Positions 1 through 5,466 of a stretch of DNA of 13,291 nt are shown here, piece after piece (positions within the stretch are counted from its first letter, which is position 1; the number at the start of each line of letters is the position of its first letter). The DNA is from Marvinbryantia sp964455335 (lineage in GTDB: Bacteria; Bacillota; Clostridia; Lachnospirales; Lachnospiraceae). The stretch covers positions 1-13,291 of the forward strand of contig CAYVVW010000049.1 of assembly GCA_964455335.1 (NCBI GenBank). Direction: 5' to 3'. A program made the position numbers and the translations under genes. A model generated the notes under the pieces. That model did no database searches and was not told where the DNA came from. It was given only the letters and a program-made list of their open reading frames with translations.

Positions 1-696
1 GGCTTTGACATGCCGCAGGAAATCCTTGACGCGCTCGTGCCGGGCAGCGTTGTGGATATCTGCTACGCCAGCGACACGGGCGACATCTGGCTTGTGATGC
101 CGGACGCGACGGCGGGCTGGATGCGCGTGGGACAGCCAAGCGAGGACGGCAGCACGGAAAGCGGCATCTTTGACGGCAGCAAAGCGTACATCACCTACGA
201 GCAGATCGCTGCGCTGTGCGGCGACGACGTGTCCGCCTGGGGCGCAAGGATGCAATGCGAGGCCTCTGGCGCGTGGGAAGTCTTTGGCGTGAAGGTTGGC
301 ACAAAGACCGAGCTTTTGCCTGTCAAGAATCCGGTTGCGTTTGCCGATTTTGCCTGCAAGGGCGACGGCTGGGCGCAAAATGGCTTTGACATGCCGCAGG
401 AAATCATCGACGCGCTCGTGCCGGGCAGCGTTGTGACCATCTCCTACACGAGCGAGAGCGGCGACATTTGGCTTGTGATGCCGGCAGCGGAAGCGGGCTG
501 GATGCGCGTCGGCCAGGGCAACTTAGACGGCAGCGGCGCGGCGCCCGCGGCTTACAACGGAAGCACCTGCCAGGTGACGTATGAGCAGATTGCGGCCGTG
601 TGCGGCGACGACGTGTCCACCTGGGGCGCGACGATGCAATGCGAGTCCTCGACCGCGTGGGAAGTGTTCAGCGTGTCCGTGGGACAGGCGCAGTAA
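1..696 (+). CDS. C-terminal part of a protein with a duplicated 127-residue domain (5' truncated)
   Basis: The reading frame is open from the first base of the window, so the true start lies upstream; it stops with TAA at 694-696. What is visible is a tandem duplication: the segment starting GFDMPQEI at residue 1 recurs at residue 128, exactly 127 residues later. Both copies keep ALVPGSVV, GDIWLVMP, AGWMRVG, YEQIAA(L/V)CGDDVS and MQCE, and a hydrophilic linker joins them. Alternating hydrophobic residues with many Trp, Tyr and Gly suggest a beta-sandwich, possibly an extracellular ligand- or carbohydrate-binding module. That function is inference from composition and from the solute-binding protein gene 105 bases downstream; I do not recognise the family with certainty. 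Two Cys per repeat are conserved. No catalytic domain lies inside the window. Confidence 0.75.
   Translation, partial: GFDMPQEILDALVPGSVVDICYASDTGDIWLVMPDATAGWMRVGQPSEDGSTESGIFDGSKAYITYEQIAALCGDDVSAWGARMQCEASGAWEVFGVKVGTKTELLPVKNPVAFADFACKGDGWAQNGFDMPQEIIDALVPGSVVTISYTSESGDIWLVMPAAEAGWMRVGQGNLDGSGAAPAAYNGSTCQVTYEQIAAVCGDDVSTWGATMQCESSTAWEVFSVSVGQAQ
1..696 (+). repeat. Tandem coding duplication, 381-bp period
   Basis: Bases 1-315 and 382-696 encode two copies of the same domain. The first approximately 50 bases of each copy (GGCTTTGACATGCCGCAGG onward, at 1 and 382) are almost identical, as are the stretches around TGCGGCGACGACGTGTCC at 217 and 601. The middle of the unit, around 500-560, is much more diverged. 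This is an in-frame 127-codon duplication. The near-identity of its edges points to recent duplication, gene conversion or strong selection. Confidence 0.85.
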
Positions 697-801
697 CAGG
701 TTTTGGAGTGCGTAGGCTTTCTACCCTGGCATCATGGGGTAAAATGCCTCATGGAAATGAAAAATGAACGTGAGAAACAAGAGGAAAGGATGGAGATTTG
801 T

Positions 802-2127
802 ATGAGCAAAAAGTATCTCGCACTTGGCCTTGGCCTTTCGATGACGGCGGCGCTTGCGGTGACGGCGAGCGCGGGCGACGAGCCAAGGACGATTACCATT
901 GGAACGTGGTATGACCATTACTATGACAGCACCAACACGGATATTTACGATGACCCGAGCGTTGCCGACGAGGAACTGGCGCAGAAGCACTTCGACGTCG
1001 TAAAGGAAGTGGAAGAGAAGTACAACGTGAAGCTGGAGTTCGTGAACCTGACGTTTGCCGGCGTGCAGGAGTCCATCAACAACTCTGTCCTGGCGGGCGC
1101 GCCGGACTGCGACATCTACGAAGTGGACTTGAGCTTTGGCATCGGCTCTGCATTGAATGGCTTTGCGACGAACTTAGAGGAGATTCTTCCCGCGGACCAT
1201 GACCTGTTCAACGACCAAATGGTCTTTAACCAGGTGGACATCGGCGTGGACGAGGGCGTGTACCTGTTCCAGGCAAACAGCGCGGAGCAGCTGCTCGCGG
1301 GCACTTACATGATGGCGTGGAACAAGCAGATGCTGGACGAGGCCGGCTTGGAGGACCCGAACGCGCTCTATGAGCGGGACGAGTGGACTTGGGACAAGTG
1401 GAGAGAGTACCTGCTGGCGCTTACGCAGGATACCGATGGCGACGGCGTGACAGACGTGTACGGCTATGGATCCCGCTGGGATTTCCTGGTGTTCAACCTG
1501 CTGATGAGCAACGGCACCGGCATCGCCATGAGCCCGACCGAGACGCTTTCCAGCCCTCAGGTGACGGAAGTGCTCGACTTTATCTACAATATGTACAATG
1601 TGGACCACGTGGCAAATCCGTGGAACTCCGAGGACTTCAACTACAACCAGAACTGCTACATGGACGGCAGGGTTGCGAACTGGATCACCGCGGCGTGGAT
1701 TTCCGACGCCAACAAAGACGTGGACCTTGGCTTTGACGTGATCTGGAGCCCATGGCCGATCGGGCCGAGCGGCAACAAAGAGACGAACATGTTCAAGAAC
1801 GTTTCCTCCGGAAACGCGTACATGATCCCGACGGGCGTGGAAGATCCGGAACTCGTGTTCAACGTATTTTATGATTGGCAGAACTGGTACCACGGCGATG
1901 TCGACCTGCGCGACGGCGACCTGACCTGGTGGGAAGATTGCGCCATCACCGAAGAAAACTATGCCGTTATGGAATATATGGGCGAAAGGGGCGGATTTGA
2001 CCTCTGGAACTCCCTTGGGCTGGATTGGGATTGGTCGCTGTTGCTAAACGGCGAGATGACCGCCGCACAGTTCCAGGAAACCTACAAGCAAAACGTGCAG
2101 GACGCACTGGACAGCTTCTATAAGTAG
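802..2127 (+). CDS. Extracellular solute-binding protein, family 1 (sugar ABC transporter type)
   Basis: Predicted 441-residue secreted binding protein that would deliver a carbohydrate to an ABC transporter. Start ATG 802 is chosen over in-frame starts further upstream because it directly precedes a signal peptide (MSKKYLALGLGLSMTAALAV, then TASA and probable cleavage before GDEP), with GGAG at 792-795 and GAGGAAAGGA at 781-790 as ribosome binding sites. The mature part has the family-1 pattern: ITIGTWYDHYYD, KEVEEKYNVKLEF, NNSVLAGAPDCDIYEVD, then a TWDKWREYLLALTQ helix followed by DTDGDGVTDVYGYG. That loop is a calcium-binding-like motif common in clostridial binding proteins. A C-terminal QETYKQNVQDALDSFYK helix ends it. 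There is no lipobox Cys after the signal peptide, which is unusual for a Gram-positive binding protein. No permease genes follow; the next gene is DUF624. Confidence 0.9.
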   Translation: MSKKYLALGLGLSMTAALAVTASAGDEPRTITIGTWYDHYYDSTNTDIYDDPSVADEELAQKHFDVVKEVEEKYNVKLEFVNLTFAGVQESINNSVLAGAPDCDIYEVDLSFGIGSALNGFATNLEEILPADHDLFNDQMVFNQVDIGVDEGVYLFQANSAEQLLAGTYMMAWNKQMLDEAGLEDPNALYERDEWTWDKWREYLLALTQDTDGDGVTDVYGYGSRWDFLVFNLLMSNGTGIAMSPTETLSSPQVTEVLDFIYNMYNVDHVANPWNSEDFNYNQNCYMDGRVANWITAAWISDANKDVDLGFDVIWSPWPIGPSGNKETNMFKNVSSGNAYMIPTGVEDPELVFNVFYDWQNWYHGDVDLRDGDLTWWEDCAITEENYAVMEYMGERGGFDLWNSLGLDWDWSLLLNGEMTAAQFQETYKQNVQDALDSFYK

Positions 2128-2163
2128 GAAAGGGAATCGGGACTGCATTAAGAATGGAGGTTG

Positions 2164-2192
2164 GGCGCGCCGCCGGCAGGCGGCGCGCCTTT
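2164..2192 (+). terminator. GC-rich hairpin between the binding protein and DUF624 genes
   Basis: Perfect 11-bp stem GGCGCGCCGCC (2164-2174) with GGCGGCGCGCC (2179-2189) around a GGCA loop, followed by only three T. It is very stable but has a poor U-tract, so it may act as a partial terminator, or as a 3'-end stabiliser that lowers expression of the downstream gene relative to the abundant binding protein. Confidence 0.5.
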
Positions 2193-2211
2193 GTGCCGTG
2201 GAGGGTATGAG

Positions 2212-2838
2212 GTGGACGGGAAGTTTAGCCGTTTTATGAATCGTTTGTGGGAGATTTTGTTTGTGGGGCTTCTCTGGCTTGCGGCATCGCTGCCTTTGGT
2301 GACGGCAGGGGCAGCCACTACGGCGGCTTATTTTGCCATGGCGAAGTGCGTGCGCCATCGGACGGGCTATATTTGGAGAGAATTTGTGCGGTCGTTTCGG
2401 CTGAATTTCCGCCAGGCCTTGCCGCTCACGGTGCTGTTTTTTGTGGGTGTCGCCGTGTTTTTTGCTGATTTTTGGTATTTGTGGGAAAATGAAAGCAACC
2501 AAAATAATGCCATTTTTATGATTTTGCTGCTCGTGGCGTTTCTGTTTGCGGGGGTGTCTCTGTATGTGTGCCCGCTGCTTTCGCGTTTCGAGAAGAAGAA
2601 CCTGGAGTTGCTGCGGATTTCGGCGGTGCTGGCGTTTCGCTTTTTGCCCGTCACGGTTTTGCTGATGCTGCTCATCGTGTTTTCGGCGGTGGCTGCCTAC
2701 CTGATGCCGTGGGCCGTTTTTGTGCTCCCAGGGGTCACGTTGTATGTCCTGTCGTATCCCATGGAGTGGATTTTGCGCAAATTGGCACCGAAGGCGGAAC
2801 AGGACGGCGAAGAAGCCGAAAAGTGGTATTATCAGTGA
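2212..2838 (+). CDS. DUF624 (YesL-like) membrane protein
   Basis: 208-residue integral membrane protein starting with GTG at 2212. GGAGGG at 2200-2205 sits six bases before it, and the in-frame TTG at 2161 lies inside the hairpin, so it is rejected. The N-terminus has the typical DUF624 signature: FMNRLWEILFVGLLWLAASL, then PLVTAGAATTAAYFAMAKCV, followed by GYIWREFVRSFRLNFRQALP. About five hydrophobic helices follow (near residues 11-35, 78-100, 107-130, 150-175 and 176-192). DUF624 proteins have no proven biochemical role but are usually encoded beside sugar-binding proteins of ABC transporters, as with yesL beside yesMNOPQ in Bacillus subtilis. That matches the gene upstream. The charged C-terminus (EQDGEEAEKWYYQ) is probably cytoplasmic. 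Confidence 0.85.
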   Translation: MDGKFSRFMNRLWEILFVGLLWLAASLPLVTAGAATTAAYFAMAKCVRHRTGYIWREFVRSFRLNFRQALPLTVLFFVGVAVFFADFWYLWENESNQNNAIFMILLLVAFLFAGVSLYVCPLLSRFEKKNLELLRISAVLAFRFLPVTVLLMLLIVFSAVAAYLMPWAVFVLPGVTLYVLSYPMEWILRKLAPKAEQDGEEAEKWYYQ

Positions 2839-2905
2839 AGAAGGCTCTTGTGTGCAGGATGGACAAACCATGGAGAAGTTTCGGTGAAGTTTCTGATAAT
2901 CGCCC

Positions 2906-2934
2906 TTGCAATACGGCGAAAGCCGTGGTAGAAT
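2906..2934 (+). promoter_or_regulatory. Sigma-A promoter of the small toxin mRNA
   Basis: TTGCAA (2906-2911), a 17-base spacer and TAGAAT (2929-2934). The predicted transcript start is near 2941, about 100 bases upstream of the 32-codon gene. Confidence 0.75.
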
Positions 2935-2941
2935 GACCGCG

Positions 2942-3037
2942 GGTGTCACCAAGATGGTGGACGGCTGGCCCTCTTCGGAGGGGATGCGACCCTCCGATTA
3001 TGCGAAAACCCGAAAGGGAATCTGGGAAAGGAGGGCG
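2942..3037 (+). promoter_or_regulatory. Structured toxin leader with mutually exclusive hairpins that can mask the ribosome binding site
   Basis: Elements in order: a CACCA-AGA-TGGTG hairpin near the 5' end (2948-2960); segment A CCCTC (2969-2973); segment B GAGGG (2978-2982); segment C CCCTCC (2990-2995); a CCC-GAAA-GGG hairpin (3009-3018); and segment D GGAGGG (3030-3035), the ribosome binding site. A and B form a cUUCGg tetraloop hairpin. B with C forms an alternative 8-bp stem, TCGGAGGG (2975-2982) with CCCTCCGA (2990-2997). C can also pair with D. If A:B forms, C is free to block D; if B:C forms, D is exposed. The pairings are seen directly; the regulatory role is inferred. Confidence 0.6.
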
Positions 3038-3043
3038 ATGCTT

Positions 3044-3142
3044 ATGGATATACTTGGATTCATGGCAGTGTTGAGCTTCGGTTTGACCTGCTTCGGACTA
3101 GGTTACTCTATGGGCAAAGATATTAACAAAACGCAAAAATAG
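3044..3142 (+). CDS. Small hydrophobic peptide, putative type I (Fst/holin-like) toxin
   Basis: 32-residue peptide: MDILGFMAVLSFGLTCFGLG, then YSMGKDINKTQK. One transmembrane segment (about residues 3-21) is followed by a short polar, net-positive tail ending KTQK. This is the architecture of Fst, TxpA and 'putative holin-like toxin' peptides, which act by disturbing the cell membrane. ATG 3044 is preferred over ATG 3038 because GGAGGG (3030-3035) is eight bases from the former and only two from the latter. The stop codon lies inside the terminator stem at 3136-3175. Context is what makes a toxin likely: its own promoter, a long folded leader that can hide the ribosome binding site, and a convergent antisense promoter at 3225-3253. 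Family membership is by resemblance, not by database match. Confidence 0.7.
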   Translation: MDILGFMAVLSFGLTCFGLGYSMGKDINKTQK

Positions 3143-3218
3143 CCGCCCCAAACCGAAAAGATGAGCGGCTATTTTGCGCTTAACTTTAGGCCAGCCGTCT
3201 GTCGGTGGCACCTTCCAC
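3131..3218 (-). ncRNA. Predicted antisense antitoxin RNA (about 85-90 nt)
   Basis: A promoter on the - strand (3225-3253) points toward the toxin gene and the shared terminator, which predicts an RNA from about 3218 down to about 3131. Its last approximately 45 bases are fully complementary to the 3' end of the toxin mRNA, including the final toxin codons. Near its 5' end it carries GGTGCCACC and ACGGCTGGCC, which match the 5' end of the toxin mRNA leader. This layout parallels TxpA/RatA and the par (Fst) locus. Transcription itself is inferred. Confidence 0.6.
3136..3175. terminator. Bidirectional Rho-independent terminator shared by toxin mRNA and antisense RNA
   Basis: AAAATAGCCGC (3136-3146) pairs perfectly with GCGGCTATTTT (3165-3175) around an 18-base loop. 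The left arm contains the toxin stop codon. On the + strand the stem ends in TATTTT; on the - strand it ends in TATTTTT, so it can stop both convergent transcripts. Confidence 0.8.
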
Positions 3219-3352
3219 GCAATTACTTTATCACACATTTTTTGCTTCTTCAAGTCCTATTTTTCACATTGCGCATAAACGTTGCGCCCGACGTACAGCA
3301 ATTTGCGTCGAATTTGCGTTGCGTAAGCAGCATGATTCCGTAGTAAATTCGT
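3177..3352. other. Non-coding spacer downstream of the toxin locus
   Basis: Besides the antisense RNA and its promoter, this stretch holds no convincing reading frame. The part from 3290 to 3335 repeats TTGCGT several times (for example 3302, 3313 and 3318), without further organisation that I can see. It ends at palindromic repeat copy A. Confidence 0.5.
3225..3253 (-). promoter_or_regulatory. Sigma-A promoter of the antisense RNA
   Basis: Read on the - strand: TTGAAG (3253-3248), exactly 17 bases, then TAAAGT (3230-3225) preceded by TGA, an extended -10 element. The expected start is near 3218. Confidence 0.65.
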
Positions 3353-3407
3353 GCGCATCCCCCAGAGGGGCTATCGTAAACGGCAAATACTTTTGTCGTT
3401 TACGATA
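3353..3407 (+). repeat. Dispersed palindromic repeat, copy A
   Basis: A 55-base element with two stems: CCCC(CAGA)GGGG at 3360-3370, then TATCGTAAACG (3372-3382) pairing with CGTTTACGATA (3397-3407). It is about 93% identical to the reverse complement of 9544-9597 (copy B): three substitutions and one single-base gap. Its right edge coincides with the first base pairs of homology of the nuclease remnant that follows. Confidence 0.85.
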
Positions 3408-3839
3408 AGTACGAAGGGAACAGAAAAGGAGGGTGTTTCAACGGAACTTGTGGAGTTTCTCCGTTATGTCGAGGAGACAACAGATGCGGTGGCGGCAGGG
3501 AGTGCGAGCGATCGGATTCGCCGAATACATGAGCGGGTACGGCAGGTGCGCGCAAGCGAGGAAGTCGGGGTGAGATATTTGCAAGCTTGGGAAGAGAAAT
3601 ATTACGAGTGGGAACGCGGCAAGGAGGAAGGCAAGGCAGAAGGCAAGGCAGAAGGACACGCGGAGGGCAAGGCGGAGAGCGTCTTAGAACTTCTTGGAGA
3701 TTTGCCAGGCACGCTGCCAGAGGAAGTGTGCGACCGCATTTTGCAAGAAAAGGATCTCGTCGTTTTGAAACGTTATCTGAAGCTAGCGGCATCCTCTGGA
3801 ACGGTGGAAGATTTTATCCGCAGGATGGAGGGTTTCTAA
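3405..3839 (+). pseudogene. C-terminal remnant of an Rpn/PD-(D/E)XK transposase-like nuclease
   Basis: The frame reads ISTKGTEKEGVSTELVEFLR, then YVEETTD, which matches the region after the nuclease core in Rpn-family 'recombination-promoting nuclease/putative transposase' proteins. A helical region, the typical charged repeat (GKEEGKAEGKAEGHAEGKAE, about 3619-3678) and the usual C-terminal module LLGDLPGTLPEEVCDRILQE, KDLVVLKRYLKLAAS follow. The whole N-terminal catalytic domain of roughly 150-200 residues is missing, and the frame runs backwards directly into palindromic repeat copy A. There is no good start codon: AGGAGGG at 3427-3433 has no start at proper spacing in this frame. I call it a decayed remnant. 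A short translated product cannot be excluded. Confidence 0.75.
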
Positions 3840-3892
3840 CGGATGCTGACGTAGCAGTCAACCAACGTTTGCATGGAAAGGTGAGGAGTATT

Positions 3893-5161
3893 ATGAGAAA
3901 ATTTGTATGGATGTTTGTCGCGGTGTGGGGTCTGTGGCTGGCGGATGGATCTTGCCACTCCATGGCGCAGGCAAGCCAGGATGCGCAAAGAGTGGTAGGG
4001 CAGGGAGCACAAGGAGTGGTAAGCCAGGCAAGCCAGGATGCGCAAGGGGCAATGTCACAGGAGTCTGCGGCACTGCCAGGCGCGATGCTGTCGACAGAAG
4101 CGCATGCGGAGGGCTGGGATGGGGATAAGTATTATAAAAATGGCGTTCCCCTGACGGGTTTGCAAAAAATTGGCGGGAACCGGTATTATTTTTCCCAAGA
4201 TGGAAAAAGACAGACCGGCTGGCACAAGATTGGGGAGCGGGTCTACTATTTCAGCAAAAAAGGCGACATCGGCGCGGCGTATGTCGGCAAAAAGCGCATC
4301 CAAGGGGAACGCTACTATTTTGGGAAACAGGGTGTCTTGAAAACAGGCTTTCGGAAACTGGATGGCAAACGGTTTTATTTTCGGGAGACGGGGAAACTCG
4401 GAACGCTTGGCAAGACTTTGCAAGGCCTAAAGAAAGTGGGCGGAAACTACTACTATTTCCGAAAGGGCGGCGCCGTGACAACGGGGTGGAAGTCTTTTGC
4501 GGCCGGAAAGTCATATTTTGACGGCAAGGGCGTGCGCGTGTCCGGTGTGCGAAAGATAGATGGAAAGTGGTATTTCTTTGACAAAAAAGGCATCTTGCAG
4601 ACAAAGACGGACAAAGAGGCAGGCGTTACTTATTACATCAACGCGGGCGGGTATCTGGAGGCGTACCAGAGGGGCCAGTCGTACTTTCACCCGGATGGGG
4701 AGAAAATGGACGCGTTGCAAAAAGAGGATTACGTGACCTTGAACCGCGCCAGGGCAATCGTCAGGGAAGTGACGACCGCGGGCATGAGCCAGGAGCAAAA
4801 ATTGGAGCGGTGCTTTGCGTGGGTGATGAGCAAACCCTATATCATGCGCAGGCGTTTTCAGCCAAATCCGGGCTGGCCTGCACTTTACGCAAATGACCAC
4901 TTTGTGCGTGGCGGCGGGCCCTGCCATGCAGATGGCGCTGCATTTGCTTATTTGGCACGCGCCATAGGGTATGAGGATGTCTATGTTTGCCTGGACGGAA
5001 GGTCAGACCAGTCACACGCATGGACGGAAATCAATGGGAAAGTGTACGACCCGCTTTTTGCGCAGGCCAAGAGTTATGCGAAAAATTATGGCGCGAGCTA
5101 TGCGGTCTATGGGCTCTCCGCCATCATGCGGTTTCAGGTGGCCGTGGGATATGAACCGTGA
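3893..5161 (+). CDS. Secreted transglutaminase-like protein with cell-wall-binding repeats
   Basis: 422 residues. ATG 3893 is chosen because AGGTGAGGAG (3879-3888) precedes it and a signal-peptide-like N-terminus follows (MRKFVWMFVAVWGLWLADGS); the frame is open further upstream but overlaps the nuclease remnant. After a low-complexity linker (ASQDAQ repeats, residues about 27-55), residues about 75-285 hold some nine to ten Gly/aromatic repeats of the choline/glucan-binding (CW_binding) type, such as GLQKIGGNRYYFSQDGKRQT and GVRKIDGKWYFFDKKGILQT. The C-terminal domain is transglutaminase/papain-like, with catalytic Cys344 (GGGPCHADGAAFAYLARAIG), His375 (QSHAWTEING) and Asp386 (VYDPLF). The likely role is a cell-surface peptidase or cross-linking enzyme anchored non-covalently to wall polymers. 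The substrate cannot be deduced. Confidence 0.9.
   Translation: MRKFVWMFVAVWGLWLADGSCHSMAQASQDAQRVVGQGAQGVVSQASQDAQGAMSQESAALPGAMLSTEAHAEGWDGDKYYKNGVPLTGLQKIGGNRYYFSQDGKRQTGWHKIGERVYYFSKKGDIGAAYVGKKRIQGERYYFGKQGVLKTGFRKLDGKRFYFRETGKLGTLGKTLQGLKKVGGNYYYFRKGGAVTTGWKSFAAGKSYFDGKGVRVSGVRKIDGKWYFFDKKGILQTKTDKEAGVTYYINAGGYLEAYQRGQSYFHPDGEKMDALQKEDYVTLNRARAIVREVTTAGMSQEQKLERCFAWVMSKPYIMRRRFQPNPGWPALYANDHFVRGGGPCHADGAAFAYLARAIGYEDVYVCLDGRSDQSHAWTEINGKVYDPLFAQAKSYAKNYGASYAVYGLSAIMRFQVAVGYEP
3968..4045 (+). repeat. 21-bp direct repeat in the linker of the transglutaminase gene
   Basis: A 21-base unit containing CAGGCAAGCCAGGATGCGCA occurs at 3968-3988 and 4025-4045, 57 bases apart and in frame. It encodes the repeated QASQDAQ linker between signal peptide and wall-binding repeats. 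Slippage here would alter linker length by 19 codons. Confidence 0.8.
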
Positions 5162-5275
5162 GCGGAGAGGCACGCATTTGCTTTGTATTGCCTGTACGGT
5201 AGCATAAAGCAGGGAAAAGCGAAAGGAAAAAAACGAAAAAATTCGAAAAAATCTGACAGATTCTTTGAGTTAGGA
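5162..5275. other. A-rich spacer after the transglutaminase gene
   Basis: The only candidate terminator is a weak AATCT-GAC-AGATT hairpin (5250-5262) followed by CTTT, embedded in A-rich sequence (5219-5250). No gene is seen. Confidence 0.4.
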
Positions 5276-5304
5276 TAGACTTTTTTTCCGCAATGTGCTA
5301 CGAT
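5276..5304 (+). promoter_or_regulatory. Promoter of the HD-domain gene and leader RNA
   Basis: TAGACT (5276-5281), 17 bases, then TACGAT (5299-5304) preceded by TGC (extended -10). The -35 matches consensus at four of six positions. A T-rich spacer adds to the case. The predicted start is near 5310, giving a leader of about 155 bases. Confidence 0.55.
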
Positions 5305-5305
5305 A

Positions 5306-5437
5306 ATGGTGGTTCAAGCGTCAGGCGGTTACGCGCAGAAAGTCACGCGTTTCGTGTTCGTATGGGAAGCAGAAGCAGAAGCAGGAGCATAAGCAGAAGT
5401 ATAGGAAAGCGTGACGTTGGGACGCTCAAACCAACAT
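5306..5437 (+). ncRNA. Long foldable 5' leader upstream of the HD-domain gene
   Basis: Bases 5306-5322 (ATGGTGGTTCAAGCGTC) pair with 5421-5437 (GACGCTCAAACCAACAT) with three mismatches. Inside, GTCACGC (5342-5348) pairs with GCGTGAC (5409-5415), and TTTC (5350-5353) with GAAA (5405-5408), leaving only G5349 bulged. The apical loop contains a purine-rich GAAGCA-type hexamer repeated about five times (5366-5399). Together with the promoter at 5276-5304 this predicts a rod-like, roughly 130-base RNA before the gene. I do not recognise it as a known riboswitch. No terminator hairpin with U-run follows, so any control would be at translation or stability. Confidence 0.5.
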
Positions 5438-5466
5438 CATCATAGGACATAGGAGAGGGGGATTCG

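Noticed and set aside
697..801. A promoter or regulatory hairpin before the binding-protein gene
   Set aside because: TACCC/GGGTA and GGCAT/ATGCC pairings exist and TAAAAT lies at 740-745, but no -35 at proper spacing and only five-base stems. Not better than chance.
2044..2952. A 302-codon open frame on the - strand
   Set aside because: It spans the end of the binding-protein gene and all of DUF624 antisense. Its product is a His/Arg/Gln-rich sequence without domains.
3587..3892. Upstream in-frame extension of the transglutaminase protein
   Set aside because: It would overlap the nuclease remnant in another frame and place the signal peptide internally. ATG 3893 has the ribosome binding site.
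5250..5266. Terminator after the transglutaminase gene
   Set aside because: The stem is only five A/T-rich pairs with a three-base loop and a CTTT tail. Too weak to claim as a terminator.
5366..5399. GAAGCA hexamer repeats considered as a CRISPR or minisatellite array
   Set aside because: Only about five imperfect six-base units without spacers. Noted as part of the leader loop only.
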